Source: Acanthosepion pharaonis (Eukaryota > Mollusca > Cephalopoda > Sepiida > Sepiidae). Taken from it: a stretch of 64,000 nt of DNA. The notes beneath the pieces were generated by a model that saw only the letters and a list, made by a program, of their open reading frames with translations, searched no databases and was not told the DNA's origin. This document shows, piece by piece, positions 1 through 11,830 of the stretch (within the stretch, counting starts at the first letter, position 1; every line of letters starts with the position of its first letter). The stretch spans positions 2,288,501 through 2,352,500 of the forward strand of contig CAHIKZ030000957.1 in the NCBI GenBank assembly GCA_903632075.3. Direction: 5' to 3'. The position numbers were made by a program, and so were the translations under genes.

Positions 1-349
1 TCTTCCATCGTTATGCCAAACTTAGAAGTGATAATTGATTATAAAAAAAGAGCTGATATTCTGTCCACTACACGCTGTCTGTGTGTCTTCACATGCAAAC
101 CTCTGTTGTGCATGAACAATCATATGTCATTATCATTTTATTAATTTCTGTCATATGTCATTACCCGTCAGTTTATTACTATCATGGTGCTACAATCACA
201 GTCTTTGTTGAATAGAAGTATTTTTTCCATTTCCTAATTTCATGTTAGACATTGGCTTCCTATAATAACCTTAGGCACCTTTTGTCAACCTTCTACAGTT
301 TTTTTTTTAATTCAATTTTGCATCTCTTAAATTGATTACAAATCAATGT

Positions 350-520
350 TATTTATTTATCTCTAAGGGTGTAAGATAAGAGATAGGTACATAGTTTCCC
401 CCAGGATATTTCAGCAAAGTGAATGTAACAATGTTGACAATCTGTTACTGGAATTTGAACTCGGTGCTCCAATTTCTCATTCCCAGCCATTATCAATGAT
501 ACCACCAGCTGCACATCCCA
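350..520 (-). repeat. tRNA-derived SINE-like fragment
   Basis: Read on the minus strand from about 518 there is a tRNA-like head with a B-box-like GAGTTCAAATTCC near 445-460, followed by an unrelated body. No second copy of this exact body was found in the window, so the call rests only on the pol III box. The rest of 1-590 is AT-rich sequence with no recognisable feature. Confidence 0.3.
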
Positions 521-589
521 ACTTACAGGACAATATCCCTTTGAGACACTGGTTTTCATCTGATTAACAAAGAGGGGTAACCGCTTGGT

Positions 590-925
590 AATTTACATAT
601 ATATATATATTTTAGGTCTGTTATCTTATCTCGATCACTGACTCTGCACTAGGGTAGATATATTTCTGAATTTTTTTTTGTTTTCTATTGCTGTTCTATT
701 ATCAAGCACTTTACTTACAAAGACTGCTTGCCTTAAAAATGTTATCATCCAGTAATTGGTCATTGGTTTTTAGTTTTGGTAAAATGCAACATTATTATTA
801 TTATTATTATTCTCTCTTTTTTATCTCTTTCTCTCTCTTCTCTCTCACTTTCAATATATATACATACATGCATACATACACACACACACACCCACATACA
901 CACATACATACATACATATATATAT
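590..925. repeat. Low-complexity TA, TTA, TC and CA runs
   Basis: A short (TA)n run near 597-611, a (TTA)n run near 792-810, TC-rich sequence and a CA/TA block near 855-925. Open frames here only encode repeated Tyr/Ile/His/Thr and are not genes. Confidence 0.8.
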
Positions 926-1162
926 TGGTCAAACCCAAACCCAAACTCAAACAAAAACATTGTTTTCAATCATTATGAGTCTCCCGATTGAATAGAATTT
1001 TATTATAAACAATTGTCTTGTAAATGAAATTTTTAAAGCATTCTGAATGTAAAAATAAAGAAAAAAGTGTGCAAGACAATAAGAAACACTACCTGCCAAA
1101 AAAAGTGAAATTTTGTTGAAATCGGTTGAAAAATGTAAGAAATTCAATCCCATATATAAACG

Positions 1163-1199
<37 letters not shown>

Positions 1200-1411
1200 G
1201 CTGGGTTTTATAATAAGTATAACTCGATATGAGTTGTCCCCCCTTTCATTCTGGCAACAGAATCGTGTTTTCAAATTGATTTCATGAAAAAACAATTGTG
1301 TTTTTCCAATTTTTGGCACTGTCAGTACCACCGCAAAGTAATTTTACACAGTCCTGTGACGTTTTGTTGAAATCAGTTGAAAAATGTAGGAAATCCGATC
1401 CAATATATAAA

Positions 1412-1476
<65 letters not shown>

Positions 1477-1497
1477 TGCGTTTTATAATAAGTAAGA
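925..1497 (-). mobile_element. Non-autonomous Helitron-like copy, minus strand
   Basis: Reverse complement of the repeat at 37306-37988: it shares the start TCTTACTTATTATAAAACGC, the TTTCAACCGATTTCAACAAAA block (twice, with internal (CA)n at 1164-1198 and 1413-1472) and the block ending near TGTTTTTGTTTGAGTTTGG. The 3' terminal hairpin and CTAG seen at 37960-37988 are missing here because the copy runs into microsatellite at about 925. No protein is encoded. Confidence 0.55.
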
Positions 1498-1916
1498 TAA
1501 TTTTATTATTATAATATTTTTATTATAAGAGTAAGAGATTATAATAAAAATATTTTGAAATTGCCACACAAAAGCTTTCATGTTTCAATACAGTGATTGT
1601 TTCTTCAAACGATAGTAAGTAATTTGATTTTTGGTGATTACTTTTAGAAAGGATTTTCAAAAAGAATATTTAAAGACAAATGAAATTTCTATTTATTGTT
1701 ACATTTAATTGGTTTTGAGACATGAAAGTATATTCTTAATTTGAATTACCAATATTTTAACTTTCGGAAAAGAGGTCAATTTGTTTTAAATTTCCTCAGA
1801 ATTAAAAATAGATCTCAATTATATTGGGTATATCTAATATGTATAAAATTGTATATATATATATATATATATATGAATTTTTCTATTTATTTATAGAGCT
1901 GACATTTATATATATT

Positions 1917-1949
<33 letters not shown>

Positions 1950-2120
1950 ATGAAAGACATGACCAAAAGTTTATTCTTAATTCTTGAATGAATGTCATTT
2001 AATACTGTTTATTATGTATTTACTTAAATACTTGTATCTATAAAAGAATATTAAACATAAAATATTTAAATATATATATATATATATATATATAATTTTT
2101 TAAAAATTATTAAGTATGTT
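1498..2120. other. AT-rich stretch with (TA)n runs
   Basis: AT-rich DNA with (TA)n at about 1852-1874, 1920-1948 and 2071-2093. No coding potential or conserved domain is visible. Confidence 0.6.
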
Positions 2121-2125
2121 ATAAA

Positions 2126-2180
2126 ATCACTACAAAAATAGCTATTTTGTTTCAATACACTCTGTGTCTTATCAAGTGAT
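2126..2180 (-). ncRNA. Degenerate hammerhead-ribozyme-like motif (U3-A8 variant)
   Basis: Minus strand, read from 2180. AUCAC (2180-2176) can pair with GUGAU (2130-2126) as stem I. The core reads UUGAUAA (2175-2169) where CUGANGA is canonical. ACAC/GUGU gives a weak stem II, then GAAA (2153-2150), a long near-palindromic stem III and UA before the predicted cut at 2131/2130. C3 and G8 are replaced by U and A, which could still pair. Probably a decayed copy from a retroelement terminus. Confidence 0.4.
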
Positions 2181-2189
2181 GATGTTGAA

Positions 2190-2690
2190 AATAAAATAAA
2201 TGGTTTTAAAGTTTCAGATTAATTAACGATCCTACACTAGGGGGAAACATTGTTACAAAAGCTAGAATAACCAATCAATAACGAAGTATAGAAAGATTCA
2301 AAAGCTTGACAACGAAAATCTGCTATAATAGCTATTCAGATCTTTAAATACGTGTAATATTAAAAATAATTTATACTAACTAATAATTATAAATTTATAT
2401 GATAAAATTTAATATTAAAATTAAAAAACTGGCAATTTTAAAATCCAAATTTAATCACTATTAAGTTTAAAACTACAAAATTATTGAGAAAAGAAAAAAT
2501 ATATATGTTTATTCAATTCATTTCTTCATTGAAATTACGTTCGACAAGACAAGACACTACAATACATCCGGTCATTTGATTATACATGTATATATATTTT
2601 TTTTTTTCCCTTTCTTTTCCGTTTTTATTTTAAAGTTTGTGAATATGGTCTTAAACTCACGCGTGACACAAAAAAAACACAATCAGATTA
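2190..2690. other. AT-rich unassigned DNA
   Basis: AT-rich, with short homopolymer runs near 2597-2610. No gene, SINE or inverted repeat was recognised. Confidence 0.5.
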
Positions 2691-2722
2691 TAATACATAA
2701 GCACCCAGACATAATTAATTAG

Positions 2723-2755
<33 letters not shown>

Positions 2756-3815
2756 AACACACACACAAAAAAAAAAAAAAAAAAAAGGAGAGGTGGGGGA
2801 ATACATGAACATCTCTACATCCCTTTATGAAAAAGGAGACGTGGAAACTAACACTTATACACACACAGTTAAAAGTGAATACACTCTACATACACATAGA
2901 CACCGATATATACACATACATACATCCACAGACAATGGCATAGACATTGAGAAATCACAACCAGTAAATATTTCAGACTTAAATAAATGCTAACCACTTA
3001 TAGAATTATAACTTAAGGGAGCAAATATACAAAGATAAAAATGTTTAAAATAATATTATTTAATATATTAAAACGAAAATTCTAAAACCATAAATATCAA
3101 TAAAAATATATATATTATTAATCATATAAGTTGATAGTAGTTTCATTATATATTTGGCAAAGAAAAACAGGATAAAGAAATCCACAAATATGATATATAT
3201 ATACACGGCAGCAAAAACCAATTAACACACATAAATATATACTCATACATACATATACATACAGAAATACATACAAATAAATATATAGACATAAACATAT
3301 ACGTACATATACATATCTATGATAACAAGTACACATGTACGCACATATACATATAAACCTAAATACACACACATATATACACATAGACTTTTATGCACAC
3401 ATACTTAGATGTATAAAAAACAGTCATGATATACCAAATATTCCATACCCACACATACACACAAACAAACTCATACATAATAGGTGCCAACACACACACA
3501 TATATATATACACATACACAAACATACATAAATATATATACACACATACATACATATCTACAAATAAACATATATATATAAATAAATATATCTATCTACA
3601 GTAACAACTACCCATATATACATGCATACATAAAATACAACAACATTCAACCAAATACATATATAAACGAACTAACATATAGATACATAAATATACCTTC
3701 AAACACCAACACACAGCAATATACATATAGCCTAACATACAAATATATAAACACATTCATACAAACAGAAATATACTTAAATATAAATACACATACACAA
3801 TAAAATAAGACATAT

Positions 3816-3880
<65 letters not shown>

Positions 3881-4132
3881 TACATATATATATATGCACA
3901 CATACATACACACATACACATACATATATATATACAAATATATCGTGGCACAAAGCCGAAATTAGGGGGTACCCAGTGAGGAACGAACTCATTACTCAGT
4001 CGCACCCAATCTAGCGAACCATGCTGGCCAACCATTATACTGCCGTGATTTTATCATACATATACATGTACATACTCATACATATACACATACACACACA
4101 TACATACATATACACATATATATATATATATA

Positions 4133-4163
<31 letters not shown>

Positions 4164-4460
4164 CCAACCACATACACACACATATATATATATATATATA
4201 CAAACATATATATATATTACATACATACATACATACATATACACACATACACACACAAATACATACATATACACACACCCATACACACATACATATATAG
4301 GCACACACATACACATATACAACAACAATTATTAACCTTTTCTCTTATAATCTACCTTACCTTCCCACATAATATATATATATATACACACACACTCACA
4401 TATATATACATACATACACACCCCACACATACACCCACACATATAAAAAAAAAAAAAAAA
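2690..4460. repeat. Long CA/TA cryptic-simple block
   Basis: Almost continuous interspersed ACAC, ATACAT and TATA motifs with purer segments: (CA)n near 2722-2750, a long (TA)n at about 3817-3873, poly(A) near 2767-2785 and 4446-4466. Many long open frames exist on both strands, but they encode only Tyr/Ile/Val/Cys/His runs and are artefacts of the simple repeat. Only a SINE fragment at 3945-4035 breaks it. Confidence 0.85.
3945..4035 (-). mobile_element. tRNA-derived SINE fragment
   Basis: The same minus-strand unit is found at 22371-22460 and 22740-22855. All contain GGCACCCAGTG-like sequence, a GAACT-type B box and a final segment reading (reverse complement) GGTTAGCAAGCTTG-like. It sits as an island in the CA/TA block. 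Confidence 0.45.
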
Positions 4461-4684
4461 AAAAAAACACCATAAATACATTTATACACCAACCTACACA
4501 TTCCTCAGTGCAAATACTCTAACCAACACATAAATAAATATATACACATTTACACCAACACTAATAACACTATGCAGGTAAACAATACACACTTATATCG
4601 TAAGTATGACCATCATGCAATAAAAATACTAATCTATTAAAAATACAGCGACATATCATTATCATTTAATGTATACGACCCCTA

Positions 4685-5485
4685 CACTAAGTTAAATTTA
4701 TAACGGTGTTTACAATTTACTGTAAGTTCGTATCTTTGATTTAAGAGATCAGCCTTGTTTTTAAATCTAATAATTTCAAATTATTCATTAAGGCATAGGT
4801 AACATGGGGTATATAGGGAGTTACATGTACGAGCTTTCTTAACCAAACTCCATTTAATCGTAGGTGTTTTGTTCTTATCTTTTAGATTCCAAAAATACTT
4901 GGATAATGAAGTCATGTACCTATATTCACTGTGATTAAAGGATTGCATATGCCCCCGCCAGCGTTCCTTGAATGTTTTCATAGTAGAACCAACGTAAAAC
5001 TTCTTTCTATTTGGATTTTCAATTGTTGAAATAGTACCAAGATAGACTACAGAAGTAATCCCACAGTTATTTTGTAGTGGACAATTATTCGGATTCCTAC
5101 AATTACATAAGTTGTTATTTGTATTCTTATAATTAGTATTGCAGTTAGTAACCTGTTGATTAGTCAAGCCTTTTGAACTCCTATACTTGTTAAAGACTAT
5201 GTTGTTATGTTTTTTAATTATCTGTCTCTAGGTTATCAGCACAACTATAGCTTAATTTAAGGGTATTAGGATTAAATATTTTACTAAGTGGGTTAGTTTC
5301 AGGTTGGGGAAATGTTTTTTGATTAGGTTTATAAATATACGCCCTAACTTAGTTTTGACCATAACATTGAAAGGGGAGAGGAACCAAATAATCTTTCTAG
5401 ATCTTCTTTTTCTTATTATGGTTGCAATTAACAGGGTTTTTTATATTGAATAGTGGTATTTTGTATCCACTATTTTTAGTGCAGA
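4685..5485 (-). pseudogene. Penelope-like element, C-terminal GIY-YIG endonuclease region (degraded)
   Basis: Minus strand. Recognisable blocks in order: a linker resembling the end of the Penelope reverse transcriptase with NPNTLKLSYSC near 5270-5240, a CNCRNPNNCPLQNNC cysteine block near 5105-5065, FYVGSTMKTFKERWRGH near 5010-4955 (GIY-YIG core with the conserved Arg of the KER motif), LSKYFWNLK near 4905, and CYLCLNE near 4800. Penelope-like elements pair a reverse transcriptase with a GIY-YIG nuclease that nicks the target. Here the frame 5167-4781 ends at an in-frame TAA where family members usually have Lys, and continues readably to about 4688. The upstream part (5170-5485) has several stops. 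No catalytic RT domain is present, so the copy is 5'-truncated and dead. Confidence 0.8.
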
Positions 5486-5501
5486 ATTATAAAATCACTA
5501 T

Positions 5502-5552
<51 letters not shown>

Positions 5553-6409
5553 AAAAGCCTGACGATTGAGTTTTTTTGCATGAAACAACACTCGCCTCCA
5601 CTTACATATATATGATTAAAGACAAAAGGTAACTTTTTCTTTACCAACATGTTTGATCCCCTCAGGGAATTTGTCAAGGAAAATGTAAGGATTTTAGTAC
5701 AATTTATGGCGTTCTAAGCTCAGTAAATACGAACCTTGTTTATATTGAGTAGACTTTTTTTGAAACAGAGAAGTCTACATTATAAAGCATAGGAATTTTT
5801 ATTAAAATAAAATTTACCACTCAGCAGAAATTGAAATGTTTTTTCCTTGGAACCTATTTAGATATGTAGGTACTTAAAAGTAAAGCAAAATTCCATTGTC
5901 AGAAAAAGAGAGAGATAAAGAGAAAGCGATCAAGAGAAAGATGAAGAAATATGTTTTTATTCTCTCCTGAAATTAATTATATTGGGGTAGGGTGGTTACT
6001 AACTAATATTACATCTTTTTTTATCATTTAATTTTCTATGTAAGGGAATAAATCCGTATTTTTATCTAAGGGAAATAATCAGGAGTGAAATTTTATTTTT
6101 ATTCTAAGGGAAATAATTAGGAGCAAAAACATTGGGTTATTTCCCTTGAATACTAAATCTATCAGCTCGTTAAGCTGAAGTACATCAAGCAAATCAAAAG
6201 CCGAATTAAAAATAAATTTATATGGACACACATTTGATAGACACATGGAATAGAAATATTTAAATTCAGACTTTCAGGCAATACAGTCAGTTCAACGAAG
6301 TTCAGTTTATATTGATTGAAATATGGTACGTGATTTAAATAAAAAAATACTAATTTAGTAAATTTGCCTGATATATCGTATAATACCATATATCATACAT
6401 AAATATACA

Positions 6410-6410
<1 letters not shown>
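5486..6410. other. AT-rich stretch beyond the Penelope fragment
   Basis: Contains (TA)n at about 5507-5549, a GA-rich patch at 5905-5945, and two near-identical CTAAGGGAAATAAT units about 48 bp apart at 6067 and 6107. A minus-strand open frame at 6162-6389 has no recognisable domain. No gene can be supported. Confidence 0.5.
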
Positions 6411-6494
<84 letters not shown>

Positions 6495-6495
6495 C
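6411..6495. repeat. (CA)n followed by (TA)n microsatellite
   Basis: Uninterrupted CA dinucleotides to about 6473, then TA to about 6494. It abuts the hammerhead-bearing sequence. Confidence 0.95.
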
Positions 6496-6532
6496 TTATT
6501 TATTTTAGGATATTACACCGTAAACATGTCAA

Positions 6533-6591
6533 AATCGCTACATAATTGCAGTCATGTTTCGATGCGTATCAATGCATCTCATCAGGCGATT
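6533..6591 (-). ncRNA. Complete hammerhead ribozyme (type I arrangement)
   Basis: Minus strand, 59 nt. Stem I: AAUCGC (6591-6586) with GCGAUU (6538-6533), 6 bp perfect. Core CUGAUGA (6585-6579) is fully canonical. Stem II: GAUGC/GCAUC with an 8-nt loop. GAAA at 6560-6557. Stem III: ACAU/AUGU plus G-U and A-U pairs around a short loop. The cleavage triplet is GUA, with the predicted cut between 6539 and 6538. Every conserved core base is present, so self-cleavage is plausible. Hammerheads of this size are known from the terminal repeats of Penelope-like elements and from retrozymes. No RT is attached here. Confidence 0.75.
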
Positions 6592-6593
6592 GT

Positions 6594-6622
6594 CTGATGA
6601 GATGCATTGATTCGCATATATA
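6594..6622 (+). repeat. Partial inverted copy of the hammerhead core
   Basis: CTGATGA followed by a stem II-like GATGC...GCAT, then microsatellite where GAAA should be. With 6571-6585 it forms a 14-bp-arm palindrome (ATGCATCTCATCAG and its complement around GCGATTGT). A (GT)n run follows at about 6629-6679. The ribozyme is cut off here and cannot be functional. Confidence 0.55.
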
Positions 6623-6627
6623 CACAG

Positions 6628-6681
<54 letters not shown>

Positions 6682-6734
6682 CGGAAAGATTTGTCAAAAA
6701 CTGATGAAAAAATACCCTAAACTTAATAAAAACA

Positions 6735-6971
6735 ATGTTTTATCGTCAAAATCTTCATGTTGATAAGTCCTTAGAGAATTTATATCATCAATTTCTTTTC
6801 GTAAAACAGGACCTTAGTTACCAAAAATCTATTATAATCCCTAAAAATAAAAATGCAATAAAGGTAAGACATAATTTAAGTAGAAAAGCTTTTAATTGCT
6901 TTTATGAAGAAGATTTATTATGGATAATATCATCTTATGTAAAAAAAAAAAAAAAGAAAGAAATTCGATGA
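6735..6971 (+). other. Unrecognised short open frame ending in poly(A)
   Basis: A 78-codon frame whose first 70 residues have ordinary, non-repetitive composition (for example VRHNLSRKAFNCFYEEDLLW) and then run into a 15-base poly(A) tract at about 6941-6955. I do not recognise the protein. It could be a fragment of a retroelement or a processed-pseudogene scrap. It is flanked by a (GT)n run and by the 107-bp array, so a host gene is unlikely. Confidence 0.2.
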
Positions 6972-7014
6972 ATATGAATTTTGAAATAACAATATTCATT
7001 TTGTATGTCTATAT

Positions 7015-7545
7015 TTCTGAGATGAGGTATTATGTACACTATTTACATTATTCAGACTATTGTCCTCATCTTTATTGCCATATTTATTACAAGGTTTCGG
7101 CCTTTCAGTGTCTGTCTATATTTCCGAGATGAGGCATTATGTACACTATTTATATTATTCAGACTATTGTCCTCATCTTTGTCGCCATATTTATTACAAC
7201 GTTTCGGCCTTTCAGTATCTGTCTATATTCCCGAGATGAGGTATTATGTACACTATTTACATTATTCGGACTATTGTCCTCATCTTTGTCGCCATATTTA
7301 TTACAACGTTTCGGCCTTTCAGTATCTGTCTATGTTTCTGAGATGAGGTATTATGTACACTATATACATTATTCGGACTATTGTCCTCATCTTTCCCGCC
7401 ATATTTATTACAACGTTTCGGCAATTCAGTACCTGTCTATGTTTCGGAGACAAGGTATTATGTACACTATTTACATTGTTCGGACTATCACCCTCATCTT
7501 TGTTGCTGTATTTATCACAACGTTTCGGCTGTTGTACGCCCCGGC
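7015..7545 (-). repeat. 107-bp tandem array, about five units
   Basis: GATGAGG-type landmarks fall at 7021, 7128, 7235, 7342 and 7449, a period of exactly 107 bp. Read on the minus strand each unit carries the CTGAAAGGCCGAAACG junction, the GTAATAAATATGGCG block and the GACAATAGTCCGAATAATGTAAAT block. It is the tail of the dispersed hammerhead SINE with the stem II hairpin deleted. The last unit (7500-7557) regains the full hammerhead. The long open frames over it encode repeat only. Confidence 0.85.
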
Positions 7546-7557
7546 CTTCTTCAGGTG
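7514..7557 (-). ncRNA. Hammerhead ribozyme motif at the head of the 107-bp array
   Basis: Minus strand. CAC/GUG stem I of 3 bp, core CUGAAGA (7554-7548), extra A, stem II from GGCC-type arms, GAAAC (7526-7522), two-base-pair stem III, predicted cut at 7519/7518 after GUU. The core is canonical but stems I and III are very short, so activity would probably need a dimer or tertiary contacts. Confidence 0.5.
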
Positions 7558-7810
7558 GTTGGACTGTCGAACTGAACCCTTTATTTCGCTCGCTAGCGTA
7601 GACTGTCCCCTGTACCAAATAACAGGTGATAACTAATAACTGGCATCCATTAGACATGGCAAGTGGAACTAGAATAGTCTACCCCAGTGAGTGAAATAAA
7701 GGGTTCAGTTCGACATTCCAATCACCTGAAGAAGGCCGGAAAGTACAACGGCCAAGCGTTGTGATAAATATGGCAACAAAGATGAGGATGATAGTCTGAA
7801 CAATGTAAAT
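7546..7810. mobile_element. Head-to-head hammerhead-SINE 3' regions
   Basis: Minus-strand SINE body at 7555-7620 faces a plus-strand copy at 7650-7800, which has TTCAGTTCGACATTCCAATC, then CTGAAGAAGGCCGG. In the plus copy the GAAA box is mutated (GGCCAAGCGTTG), so that hammerhead is broken. The two halves are inverted repeats and can fold back. Confidence 0.65.
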
Positions 7811-9216
<1,406 letters not shown>

Positions 9217-9479
9217 TTAGGAAGCAAATCCTCTTTTAGGCAAGTCTGATTAATTAAATTACAAATCAAAATGATGCCAGAAAATATCCGTGAATATGAA
9301 ATAATTATGTTAAAAATAAGCAGACATAATGTTTGTAATGTATTTAATCAGACATATATATATATATATATATATATATTGAACAATAAGAAAATAAAAA
9401 TTAAAAAATTAAAATCATTAGACACACTGGGTTGTAGATTAATATTGTTTCGTTTTTTTTATTATTATTCCATTTAGAT

Positions 9480-9520
9480 TCCTCGACTAGTTTCGACCGA
9501 AATGGCCATCATCGGGAGGA
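9480..9520 (-). ncRNA. Hammerhead ribozyme motif with one core change (U4 to C)
   Basis: Minus strand. Stem I UCCUC (9520-9516) with GAGGA (9484-9480), 5 bp. Core CCGAUGA (9515-9509): U4 is C, otherwise canonical. One extra U, stem II GGCC/GGUC, GAAA (9494-9491), stem III ACUAGU with no loop (self-complementary, so dimeric), cleavage triplet GUC with the predicted cut at 9485/9484. This no-loop stem III resembles hammerheads reported in Penelope-like termini. Confidence 0.5.
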
Positions 9521-9556
9521 GAAATATTTCTGCTTGCTGGTAGCAGTGAACTACAG

Positions 9557-9560
<4 letters not shown>

Positions 9561-9614
<54 letters not shown>

Positions 9615-9880
9615 AAAAAATTTGGAAAAAACAAACAAAAAATCCTTAGATGCAATTATGTTGTTTAAAATGAATGAAAATGTCGACGTCTGACGTTTCG
9701 GTTTAATGAACCTTTTTCAAGACAATATTCATTAAAATACAATTCAGTTCAATTTGACAAAGACGATGGACATAAACAACAAGTCTATCCAAAACAGATA
9801 ACTGAAAACTTTAAAAAAATTTCAGTTATCTGTTTGTTTTTTCCAAATTTTTCTTCATATATATATATATATATAATAGC
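9561..9880. mobile_element. Foldback element with an internal hammerhead motif
   Basis: A (TA)n run at 9561-9612 is followed by AAAAATTTGGAAAAAACAAAC (about 9607-9627), whose reverse complement lies at about 9831-9851. An inner 16-bp-arm hairpin (CAGATAACTGAAA and complement) is at about 9799-9835. It encodes no protein. A hammerhead motif occupies 9679-9726. Confidence 0.6.
9679..9726 (-). ncRNA. Hammerhead-like motif, U3-A8 variant with GUC cut site
   Basis: Minus strand. Stem I UGUC (9724-9721) with GACA (9684-9681). Core UUGAAAA (9720-9714), one extra A, stem II GGUU/AACC, GAAA (9699-9696), stem III ACGU/ACGU with a CAG loop, predicted cut after GUC at 9685/9684. C3 and G8 are both changed to a potentially pairing U and A. 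Confidence 0.5.
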
Positions 9881-11830
9881 AGTGAACTATATATAAACAT
9901 AACGATTGTAGGCGCGCCATAAAAATATCCCTCACTGGGAACTAACTAAAGGGTGACCGCAAACATTAGCCTTGAAATAGATACCCTACTCAACCTTACC
10001 AAAACCTCTTAGAAGATGATGAATCTACTGATAAGACTTAACTCTCTGACCACTTAACGAAGGAAAATAGTCTAGCCACTCCCACAATAACGAATTCTGT
10101 AACGGACCGGGCCTAAAAATACACGTAAACCGACAGAGAGCTTATTCCTAAAATTTCGCTTGAAGATGAAACGGGACTAAACACCACAATCCAACTTAAT
10201 TTTAATAATTATTTGGATATTTCGTCTCTCGTTTTTAAAACATGAGAACTCTTATGTAGCGAAGGAATCATATTTTTAAACAAAAAAAATTATTATAATA
10301 TAAGCTCTACTTCTGTATGGAGCACTGTCTTCTTAAAAATAAAAACAAAAAATACTAACGAACCCCGGATTATGCACCCAACGTGTTCTTTTCTATTTTC
10401 TGCATACCTACGCACTTATATATATATATATAATTTGTGTATTTAGGCAGCAAATTCTCTTTTAGGCATGTCTGAATATATTACAGACATTGTGTCCGTT
10501 AATTTTTAAGAAAATCTGTTCATACTTACGAATAACCTTCCGTGTATTGATTTTAAAAGTTTAGAGAAATGTGCTATAACTTTTTAAATTTCTTTTATTT
10601 TCGTTTCCTAAGTACTTTCGATCTTCGTGCAAAACTAAATGTTGTTCATTAGTACAAATATTTATACAATGCTATGCGTCGTTTTCCATTACCGTAAATT
10701 TTTCATTAAGCATTTAAATGCCAAACGGTTGGCAATGTGCTGAGCGTTCATTAGAACGTGAAAAAATTATCCGTTATGGAATTTTTTTCCCATGTTGAAA
10801 TGTCACGTTCATGCGCGCATTAAAGCGGGAAAAAAGACTTTTCTTTTACAGACATTGCAGAACATTACTGCAGTATCTATAATTGATTCTGTTCAGTGCC
10901 GGCTTTAATTTTTAAAAATAAATCACAGAGCCTACGCTGTTTCTACTGCAATTATTATCACTATTCTGGAAGTGGGTGCATAGTCTGGCGTTTTCAGACG
11001 TTTGAAACAAGCCAGTATTCTTAAGTCATAGGTCAACATTGATTTATGAGTTCTTGATAGCACGACCAACGACAACTTCCGAAGCAAGTTTGAGTCAACT
11101 CGTGGTATGGCTTACAGCGTCTCTGTCGGAAATCCAATTCCCTAACTCAAACGTAAGTGCTCACTTCGACATCCACAGCTCATAAGATAAAAAAAAAAAG
11201 ACAGAGCCTAATTTCATTTGGCTCTGCGAATCCATTTCCGGTATACCATCCAAAAAAATGAGGGTAAATTAACATGTGTTGTGACTAATCAGAAACGGCT
11301 CTCGCGTTTTTTTCGCTGCAGCCGTTTTTTAGCCACTGACTCACTATAAAATCAACGGTAACTTCACCAACAAGGGAAGATCTGAGCTGGTTGGCATTAG
11401 CGATGACCTTGTTGCAGGAAAATAGTGTGAAACAAGAACATTCAACTAATACAATGCGATATTATATGTTGATTTTCTCCACGTGCCTATCTCGATTATT
11501 AGATGGAATAAAAACCCAGGTTCTTCCACGGATGATTTACGATTAATCGGAACAAGCAAACAAGTAAACTTTTGGAAGTCAAGGAGAATGAAATTTCTTT
11601 ATTCTGACCGCAATTCTGTCTTATCGCCGTTTGTTTTGTTTTTTTATATCTATTGTGGCTGTTTATGCTTATCAATCCACTGCCTTTTGACTTCAAAATA
11701 AAAAAATAAAAATAAAAAATATATATAATAAATATTTAAGAAAATTCCATTAAAAAAAAAAACATTTTAAAGGATGTATCGAAAACTGAAAATAGAGAAG
11801 ATCCCTCCATTAGTAATATAGAATACTCTC
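9881..11830. other. Non-repetitive AT-rich DNA, nothing recognised
   Basis: Two kilobases with little simple repeat beyond a short (TA)n near 10416-10431. The segments 10360-10385 and 10970-10990 share a GCACCCA/TGGGTGC inverted element. The 72-codon plus frame at 11483-11701 has no recognisable domain. I see no supported gene, RNA or transposon end. Confidence 0.4.

Noticed and set aside
4021..4335. Long open frames on both strands across CA/TA and TA arrays (also 3118-3992, 42356-42622, 41649-42148)
   Set aside because: They encode only Tyr/Ile/His/Thr/Val/Cys runs, which is what dinucleotide arrays give in any frame.
7139..7636. 165-codon plus frame with internal sequence repeats
   Set aside because: It runs antisense through the 107-bp tandem array; the repeated peptide follows from the DNA repeat, and the same segment appears in other repeat copies.
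7721..7765. Hammerhead in the plus-strand SINE tail at 7721
   Set aside because: The GAAA box is lost (GGCCAAGCG), so it cannot fold into an active core.
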